Shown piece by piece: positions 15,242 to 20,747 of a DNA stretch of 20,747 bases. The DNA is from JBFKOL01 sp041628815 (lineage in GTDB: Bacteria > Bacteroidota > Bacteroidia > Chitinophagales > Saprospiraceae). Position 1 is the stretch's first letter, and each line of letters starts with the position of its first letter. The notes beneath the pieces were generated by a model. The model did no database searches. It was not told the origin of the DNA and saw only the letters and a list, made by a program, of their open reading frames with translations. A program made the position numbers and the translations under genes. The stretch lies in NCBI GenBank assembly GCA_041628815.1, contig JBFKOL010000040.1, positions 1 through 20,747 on the forward strand, in the 5' to 3' direction.

Positions 15242-15757
15242 ATGAAGCGGATCATTACCTTAATGCTTGTAGTCTTGGGTGCCATAATTGTGGTCTTTCC
15301 CTCATGTAATATTGCCAATTCGGCTTCCTCAAGGATGAATGTCGAGCCTCAGCAAGTTACCCCTGAAGGCCTCAGTTGGTATAAAATAGAAGACCTGGAA
15401 AAAATGCAAATTGGTGATAAAAAGGTCATGATCGACATGTACACCTCCTGGTGTGGATGGTGTAAAGTTATGGACAAAAAGACTTTTACAGATCCCAACG
15501 TAATCCAATACCTGAACGATCATTTCGTCATGGTAAAGTTCAATGCAGAGCAGCGAGAGCCAGTCATGTTTAAAGGTAAAACCTATGAGTGGATCAATGC
15601 TGGCAGAAGAGGAGTCAATAAGCTTGCTATGGAATTGATGAACGGAAGGTTGGGTTATCCTACCATGGTCTATCTAGACAGCGATCTGAATAAGATCAGA
15701 TCGGTTCCTGGCTATAAGACACCACAACAGCTTCTTTCCGAACTCAAGACCTTGTAG
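15242..15757 (+). CDS. Exported thioredoxin-fold protein with a CGWC active site, probable lipoprotein
   Basis: The product has 171 residues. The N-terminal hydrophobic segment ends at FPSC (C22), a loose lipobox, so lipid anchoring is likely but not certain. The redox motif WCGWC (70-74) follows the strand KVMIDMYTS, and the conserved cis-proline region is GYPTMVYLD (about 138-146). This is a DsbD-gamma/DUF255-like thioredoxin fold, expected to reduce or oxidise disulfides in the periplasm. It may serve the cysteine-rich TPR proteins encoded nearby (inference). The PfkB kinase gene begins four bases after its stop, so the two are likely co-transcribed. Confidence 0.88.
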   Translation: MKRIITLMLVVLGAIIVVFPSCNIANSASSRMNVEPQQVTPEGLSWYKIEDLEKMQIGDKKVMIDMYTSWCGWCKVMDKKTFTDPNVIQYLNDHFVMVKFNAEQREPVMFKGKTYEWINAGRRGVNKLAMELMNGRLGYPTMVYLDSDLNKIRSVPGYKTPQQLLSELKTL

Positions 15758-15761
15758 ACCT

Positions 15762-16661
15762 TTGTCAGCGAATACGGGCGCAGATCTCGTCTGCTTTGGT
15801 GAGCTGTTATGGGACGTTTTACCTCATCGAAAGGTGGCCGGCGGAGCTCCTTTCAACATCGTCAATAGGGCCAATGCACTCGGTATTCATGCTGAAGTGA
15901 TCAGCAGTGTCGGGAAAGATGCTTTGGGCGATGATTTGATAGCACTCGTTAAAGACAAAGGAAATCCCATTGGTTATATTCAGCGCCACCCTAACTTGCC
16001 TACAAGTACCGTACAAATAACGGTGGGTGAAAGTGGCGAGCCCCATTATGTGATCTTAGCCCCGGTTGCATGGGATGATATCAGGCTTACCCCGGAAATG
16101 GTCGATCTCGTCAGGAATAGCAAGTCATTTGTCTACTCGAGTCTCGGTCTGCGAGATCAACGATCACGAGAAGTGCTTTTCGATTTGCTCGATTTTGCCA
16201 ATCTCAAAGTTTGTGACGTCAACCTGAGACAGGGACATTATTCGGAGGAAACGATCCTAAGAATGATCAGGAAGGCCGATATTCTCAGAATGAACGAATA
16301 CGAATTGGAACTCGTATCGCGTCTCGAATCACTGGATGTGGGCGATAAGAAAAAAGCGATGGCCACTTTGGCTGAGCGTTATAAACTGGACAGTGTAATC
16401 GCAACATTGGGAAAGGCAGGAGCCATTTCATATGCCAAAGGCAATTTCTACAAGCAGCCGGTATTCAAGGTGGATGTAAAAGATACCGTAGGCAGCGGTG
16501 ATGCTTTCCTCGCAGCTTATATGGTGAAAAAATTAAAAGGGGCGTCCGAAGAGAACTGTCTCCGGTATGGTTGTGCTATCGGGGCATTAACAGCTTCCAA
16601 GGATGGAGGCACACCTTCCATTTCACGGTCGGAGATCAGCGAATTACTCAGCCTTGTCTAG
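15762..16661 (+). CDS. PfkB-family carbohydrate kinase (fructokinase-like)
   Basis: The product has 299 residues. The N-terminal CFGELLWDVLPHRKVAGGAP contains the sugar-binding GG motif (about 27-28), and DTVGSGDAF (241-249) is the PfkB signature with catalytic D247. The form of the N-terminus is that of fructokinase-like kinases of Bacteroidota, which phosphorylate fructose or a similar sugar with ATP; the substrate is not proven. The only plausible start is TTG 15762, four bases after the stop of the thioredoxin-like gene, which implies coupled translation. Its last 14 bases overlap the end of the convergent TPR gene. Confidence 0.9.
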   Translation: MSANTGADLVCFGELLWDVLPHRKVAGGAPFNIVNRANALGIHAEVISSVGKDALGDDLIALVKDKGNPIGYIQRHPNLPTSTVQITVGESGEPHYVILAPVAWDDIRLTPEMVDLVRNSKSFVYSSLGLRDQRSREVLFDLLDFANLKVCDVNLRQGHYSEETILRMIRKADILRMNEYELELVSRLESLDVGDKKKAMATLAERYKLDSVIATLGKAGAISYAKGNFYKQPVFKVDVKDTVGSGDAFLAAYMVKKLKGASEENCLRYGCAIGALTASKDGGTPSISRSEISELLSLV

Positions 16662-18084
16662 GTGCTTTTCTTACCGTTGTCCATTCCTGGATCCAGCAAT
16701 TCACTTTAAAACGGTCTCCTTCGTTGATGGACGTACGCTGGTGAAGATCTTCTGCTGAAGGCATATATTGCGAATACCTCTGTATCCACCTGTTTGCTTC
16801 ATCTGCCACACTGGGATCAATAGATTTTGCATATTCAAATTTATCTATGGCAGGCCATGTAACGATCTGGCTGTCCCATCCTCTCCCCGGGCCACATAAT
16901 GGTCCTGATGAAGCGTACAGTTTTCCGATCAACATGTACGGCTCTCCCCAGTTAGATTTGTATTGGGCCGCCTCAAGGGCATATCTTCTCGCTGCAGGAA
17001 AGTTCTTGATGTGAGCATAGTAGATTTTTGATATCCTAAGGAGCTTATCCGCTTTATTCTCGGGATCATCTGTTTCTGCAACGTACTGGTCGTAGTAAGC
17101 GATGGCCTCACCGAAATCACCGCGGTTCAGCGCATCATTAGCCAGTTTCAATGGACCAGGAGGAGGCGGTGGCACATAACACACCACGTCTTTTAATCCT
17201 TTCATATAAACCAGCTGCTCATTTAATGAATCGCAATTGGCCCAAATCATCCTAAGGTAGACTTCTGTTACATTGTCGCAATTAGAAGTATCTTCTAGAA
17301 ATTGAGGGTAATATTTGTTCATATAATATTCACAATCGTAATATCCCCGAATACCTTCCAGTCCTTCCAATAGGTTGGGTGCGTATTCGTTGATTACTTC
17401 CCAGGCTTCGCAATACGGGTCTTCACAATTGGCAAGACCGTTTTTGATAATATCAAATATGGCGTAGGTATATTTTCTGGCCTCTTCAAGGGCGATTTTT
17501 TCTTCAAGAACACGGTCATAGATCATTTTAGAGAATGGATTAATGGCAAAATAGTCTGCGTCCAGTCCCTTTTTATCGATTACCTCTTTAAACCACGCGA
17601 ATATCTGATCTTCAGATACGTACCTTCTGTAATAATAATAACCATTAAAAGCCTTCCTGGCCGACAAGGTTCCGTCGTCACCAAAACATTCAATTCTCTT
17701 GTCGTAGATGCTAATGATGGTGTCCACATAACTTTGTTTCAATTCTTCGCTGGATGTCGATTTGAAGAGGTGATCGTAGATTTTTATACCGTCGTCGAAA
17801 TGATAGGTAGCTTTTCCGTTGGCACCAGGAGCCGTGTAATAAGCTTGACGCCAGAGGCCTACAGCCTGGTCGTATCTTTTGAACAAGATTTCATCGCGGT
17901 AAAGTGTAAAAGCATCTTCTGTATTGCTCTTAACTTCCGGATCCAATTGATCAAGTGTCGTACAGGGTGTGTTCAACCATTCATCCAATTCAGGTATGCC
18001 TTTCTTCATAGAAGTGCTGTGTAGGATACCTGGCATCAACAAAACAAGTGCGCTGATGGTACTCAACACATGTCGTACTTTCAT
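16648..18084 (-). CDS. Cysteine-rich exported TPR-repeat protein (paralogue B)
   Basis: The product has 478 residues from ATG 18084. A Sec signal peptide (about 1-24) precedes a helical region with ten cysteines. A proline run (PPPPPGP, about 305-311) acts as a hinge before a C-terminal part with tetratricopeptide-like helices (ALNRGDFGEAIAYYDQYVAE; KLLRISKIYYAHI; YMLIGKLYASS) and an NCWIQEW ending. It is clearly homologous to the upstream neighbour (18271-19692). The start at 18084 is chosen over ATG 18093 because GATCATGAA precedes both paralogues. It is separated from paralogue A by an intrinsic terminator, so it needs its own promoter, and no good one is seen. It probably acts in the periplasm or at the outer membrane. 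Function is unknown. Confidence 0.85.
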   Translation of the reverse strand: MKVRHVLSTISALVLLMPGILHSTSMKKGIPELDEWLNTPCTTLDQLDPEVKSNTEDAFTLYRDEILFKRYDQAVGLWRQAYYTAPGANGKATYHFDDGIKIYDHLFKSTSSEELKQSYVDTIISIYDKRIECFGDDGTLSARKAFNGYYYYRRYVSEDQIFAWFKEVIDKKGLDADYFAINPFSKMIYDRVLEEKIALEEARKYTYAIFDIIKNGLANCEDPYCEAWEVINEYAPNLLEGLEGIRGYYDCEYYMNKYYPQFLEDTSNCDNVTEVYLRMIWANCDSLNEQLVYMKGLKDVVCYVPPPPPGPLKLANDALNRGDFGEAIAYYDQYVAETDDPENKADKLLRISKIYYAHIKNFPAARRYALEAAQYKSNWGEPYMLIGKLYASSGPLCGPGRGWDSQIVTWPAIDKFEYAKSIDPSVADEANRWIQRYSQYMPSAEDLHQRTSINEGDRFKVNCWIQEWTTVRKAPRQG

Positions 18085-18191
18085 GATCGTCATTTTAAAA
18101 TTCTGCTAAAATAGGAAGTATGTTTTGAATATTTGGACCGTCATATTCAGATCAATGCAGTTAAGAAAACATTAAATAAACGTTTGAAGTA

Positions 18192-18224
18192 ATAAAAAAG
18201 CCGCGTTGGTTTATAACGCGGCTT
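18192..18224 (-). terminator. Strong intrinsic terminator after TPR paralogue A
   Basis: A perfect 10-bp stem, AAGCCGCGTT (18198-18207) with AACGCGGCTT (18215-18224), has a 7-base loop. On the minus strand it is followed by TTTTTTATTA, the classic U-run. It lies about 46 bases after the stop of the gene at 18271-19692 and should end most transcription before paralogue B. Confidence 0.9.
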
Positions 18225-18270
18225 CACGAAGTTTAAATTTTTCGGTGAATGTGGAACCGATGCAACTGTT

Positions 18271-19692
18271 CTATTGATACCTTATGCGAACAGTTTCTCC
18301 TATCCAACATCCCACAGTGGTCGATGTACCGGCTCTCATGCCACGCATAAAGCCCTCGTCTTTGGTGGGGAAACTCGAGCGGTATCTCGACATTTTAGAT
18401 TCCAAGTCGGCTATCTGCTCGTTATCTGTCTCAAGGGATTTGGCATAACCCCATTTATCGTAGGCGGCGAGTACGGCCAACCGCTGATTCCAGGAGTCTC
18501 CACATCCTCGTGCAGCTTTGGCATAAATATCGCCGATAAGCGCATAAGGACGTCCCCATCCGGGATTGGTTCTTGCAGCATCAAGCGCTTCAGAACGAGC
18601 GTCACCCAATTTATCCAGTCTTCTGAAAAGAATGGATGCCACGGCCAAATGGTAATTGGCTTTTTTCTCGGGGTCCGGTTCAATCGAGATGGCTTCCCTG
18701 TATTTCTGGATAGCGCCAATATTGTCGCCCAGGTCATACATTTCTTTGGCTACAAAAGCCGGGTTGTTGGCACGAAACTCTGCTTCTCTCCTTGCGTTTT
18801 CTTCTGCTGCATAGGACTCATACTGCTTGGCGAGTTTTGCAAGGAATGGATTGGTTTCATCACAACCTTTCTGCCTGAGGCGGTTGTACAGATCTCTTGC
18901 GAACAGGGGATCTTCTGAATTCGCTTCATATTCGGGCATCCACTGTTCCTGGAAATAGGCACAATCAAAAATATAATCTTCTATTTCCCTGAACTTTCCA
19001 AGCATGGCATCTTTAGCCTGACCGTAATACTGGGCATAAGGATGCCCATTGGACTGATTGGTTTCACATAATGCCAATAGCTCATCATGGATCCTTCTCG
19101 CTTCAACTTTGTCAATTTTTTTATTGGTAAACTCGTAGACGGCAATATCTGCATAAGGCGTAACAACGGTGTATGGAGCGGCCATTCCGCCTTTATCCAG
19201 CGCGCTCTGAAGAGCTTTGGAAGTTTGTGAATATGGGGTCCTGAAATGGTAGTACATGTCATAGGCCTTGCGCGAATACAAGTCAGATATTTTTTCGTCG
19301 TAACAAGAGTCATCATCACATCGCAACGCAATTGCCCTCGCCTCGTAGCATGCAATTACCTCGTCGTAGAGCTTGAGAATTTCATTGACATAGGTTTGCT
19401 TGTCAGCATCGCTGGTAGCGTTGTCGTACATGTTCCTGTAAATCTTAATGCCATCGGTGTAGTGAAAATCCCTGTTGCCATCTGCGGCCGGAGCTGCGTC
19501 ATATACCCGTTTCCAAGGAGCAAATGCATCCTTGTAGTTTTCATTTTTTACCAAGCTCCGATAGACAGAATGGTCGTTGGTAAGTTCATCTTCATTGGGT
19601 GATCCCACCCAGGTCTTACATTGTGTATAAGCATCCTGACCGATTGCTGCTACCAAAAGGATGATGAGAAAAATGGAATTTTTAAACTTCAT
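18271..19692 (-). CDS. Cysteine-rich exported TPR-repeat protein (paralogue A)
   Basis: The product has 473 residues. A Sec signal peptide (about 1-23, cleaved near AYT-Q) is followed by a helical domain with nine cysteines. The C-terminal half contains TPR-type helix pairs (AKEMYDLGDNIGAIQKYREA; ANYHLAVASILFRRL; PYALIGDIYAKAA). The protein ends with GCWIGETVRIRYQ. Motifs shared with paralogue B include DGIKIY, ARGCGDSWNQ versus LCGPGRGWDSQ, and the CWI ending. Its ATG is two bases after the stop of the outer-membrane barrel gene, so the two are almost certainly translated from one mRNA. TPR proteins of this kind often bind partner proteins in envelope complexes; the partner here is probably the barrel (inference). 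Confidence 0.9.
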   Translation of the reverse strand: MKFKNSIFLIILLVAAIGQDAYTQCKTWVGSPNEDELTNDHSVYRSLVKNENYKDAFAPWKRVYDAAPAADGNRDFHYTDGIKIYRNMYDNATSDADKQTYVNEILKLYDEVIACYEARAIALRCDDDSCYDEKISDLYSRKAYDMYYHFRTPYSQTSKALQSALDKGGMAAPYTVVTPYADIAVYEFTNKKIDKVEARRIHDELLALCETNQSNGHPYAQYYGQAKDAMLGKFREIEDYIFDCAYFQEQWMPEYEANSEDPLFARDLYNRLRQKGCDETNPFLAKLAKQYESYAAEENARREAEFRANNPAFVAKEMYDLGDNIGAIQKYREAISIEPDPEKKANYHLAVASILFRRLDKLGDARSEALDAARTNPGWGRPYALIGDIYAKAARGCGDSWNQRLAVLAAYDKWGYAKSLETDNEQIADLESKMSRYRSSFPTKDEGFMRGMRAGTSTTVGCWIGETVRIRYQ

Positions 19693-19694
19693 GA

Positions 19695-20747
19695 TCAGTT
19701 AAATTTTCTTTGAATAAACCATTCGTTGTCATTAAAAGTAAAACCAAAGGTGATCTTGACAAAACGCTCGGACAAAAAGTCTGAAACAGACCGTCTTCCT
19801 ATATCAAGACCAACGTTCATATGGGATACCCTTCTCTGCCAGACTAAAGGCAACCCAAAACCCAGCGCGACGCCGTAGGTGTCAATGCTTTCACTGTTTA
19901 TAGACCTTGGATCTTGCTCGTAATATAACCCTAACCGGTAATATACCCGCTGCATAAAGCTTCCAATGGCATCATAATCTGGACGGTAGTATCCTCCCAG
20001 GGACAATCTATAGGTATCTTCAAGATTTTCCGGGAAAGCATCATTCCTGTATTGGCTCCAGAAAGTCCGCTTGAAATCGAATCCTACTGCGTATTTATTT
20101 TTGTGATAGTAAGTTACACCAATTCCCAATTCTGCGGGTAATTTGCCTTTACCCAATTTCCCAAGACTACTCTCTAAGGTGTCAATATCCATTCCCGTCA
20201 CGGATGGAGGGCCTGAATTGATGTTCAGGATATCCGCCTCGGTATTCAAACCAGTACGCGATTTGGCAGTTAAGCCTACACTGAGATACATGGGCTCTTC
20301 GCGTCCTATCTGGTCTTGCATTTCTTTTTTGTTAAACGTATATGTATATAACAATCCTGTTTTCCAATAAAATCCCCGGGCACTGTAAGAGGTAGTAAAA
20401 GAATTGTCGTAAGCAGTCCGTTCGTCGGTGAAATCCACGATTCTCGAGTTGTCAATTTTCCCAAACAAATATCCCAGGGTAAAACCAAACGATAGATCTT
20501 CATATTTGATGCTGTTACCCCAAACAACCTTATAAAATCCACCATCACCAGAAAAGGTCCGGTTGAATCGACCGATATTGGGAAGGCTGTCTTGACGGGT
20601 GATTTCATAACTTACCGTTGAGTGCGGGAGCAGCGCAAATCCCATTCCCCAATTCACCTTGTAATCTTCACGGCTGAAAACCTCGTTAAGGGGGTTTCTC
20701 AAAGGAAACCCTAGGCCCAGGTAAGACAAATTACCGGACCACTGAGA
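19695..20747 (-). CDS. Outer-membrane beta-barrel protein, 5' end beyond the window
   Basis: The frame is open to the right edge of the window, with 350 residues visible; the first possible internal start (TTG 20729) is not preceded by a signal peptide, so the true start lies outside. The sequence is rich in alternating polar/aromatic strands (FGFTLGYLFGKI; GVTYYHKNKYAVGFDF; YRLSLGGYYRPDYD; YGVALGFGLPLVWQ) and ends with a strand, FVKITFGFTFND, a typical barrel end. It resembles FadL-like outer-membrane proteins that in Bacteroidota often precede a TPR gene; this is by memory and not tested. It could transport hydrophobic compounds or serve as an anchor. The next gene starts two bases after its stop. 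Confidence 0.8.
   Translation of the reverse strand, partial: SQWSGNLSYLGLGFPLRNPLNEVFSREDYKVNWGMGFALLPHSTVSYEITRQDSLPNIGRFNRTFSGDGGFYKVVWGNSIKYEDLSFGFTLGYLFGKIDNSRIVDFTDERTAYDNSFTTSYSARGFYWKTGLLYTYTFNKKEMQDQIGREEPMYLSVGLTAKSRTGLNTEADILNINSGPPSVTGMDIDTLESSLGKLGKGKLPAELGIGVTYYHKNKYAVGFDFKRTFWSQYRNDAFPENLEDTYRLSLGGYYRPDYDAIGSFMQRVYYRLGLYYEQDPRSINSESIDTYGVALGFGLPLVWQRRVSHMNVGLDIGRRSVSDFLSERFVKITFGFTFNDNEWFIQRKFN

Noticed and set aside
18274..18918. 214-residue frame antisense to TPR paralogue A
   Set aside because: It is long, but it mirrors the codon structure of a clearly real gene on the minus strand and lacks a start context or domain.

Overview
This window is from a bacterial chromosome of the phylum Bacteroidota, most likely a Saprospiria/Saprospiraceae-type organism. 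Four things point there: (i) many genes are preceded by the Bacteroidota promoter element TAnnTTTG, several with a TTTG/TTG box 19-21 bases upstream; (ii) Shine-Dalgarno sequences are weak or absent; (iii) gene families typical of the phylum occur (Asp-box/sortilin-like exported protein, DUF3467, a DUF7935-like protein, DUF4159, a TPR/outer-membrane barrel cluster); (iv) the housekeeping proteins have a matching character. The order-level placement is inference; the phylum is well supported.

Layout. 1-1918: the 3' part of a large exported Asp-box beta-propeller protein. 2016-2612: a small lipoprotein. 2705-2788 (minus): tRNA-Leu(CAA) with its own promoter. 2882-3445 (minus): a NUMOD4/HNH homing-endonuclease-like gene, the only gene here with a mobile character. 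3530-5404 (minus): hscB and rseP, probably co-transcribed. 5508-6899: rsmE and a DUF4159 protein. 6901-7327 (minus): a PspC-domain protein overlapped by a small one-helix membrane ORF. 7328-7595: an AT-rich divergent control region with a 12-bp perfect dyad. 7596-7910: a DUF3467 protein, convergent with ruvB (7907-8929, minus). 9163-10386: NADP-isocitrate dehydrogenase. 10470-10826: an MmcQ/YjbR protein, abutting convergent iscA-type erpA/iscA (10827-11174, minus). 11278-13472: a three-gene operon with a DUF7935-like membrane protein and a 5'-nucleotidase split into two genes, the C-terminal domain gene coming first. 13743-15146: dnaA. 15242-16661: a thioredoxin-like lipoprotein and a PfkB sugar kinase. 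16648-20747 (minus): an outer-membrane beta-barrel gene followed by two paralogous cysteine-rich TPR proteins, the two paralogues separated by a strong intrinsic terminator.

Functionally the window is mostly core genome: replication and repair (dnaA, ruvB), Fe-S assembly (hscB, an A-type carrier), rRNA methylation (rsmE), envelope stress proteolysis (rseP) and the TCA cycle (icd). Envelope genes are interspersed. I see no CRISPR array, prophage, insertion sequence, rRNA or biosynthetic cluster. The most unusual parts are the tandem TPR paralogues with seven matching cysteines behind an outer-membrane barrel, the reversed split 5'-nucleotidase, the out-of-frame AUG cluster at the dnaA start, the overlapped TTG-initiated PspC gene, and the zero-length intergenic spaces at four of five convergent junctions.
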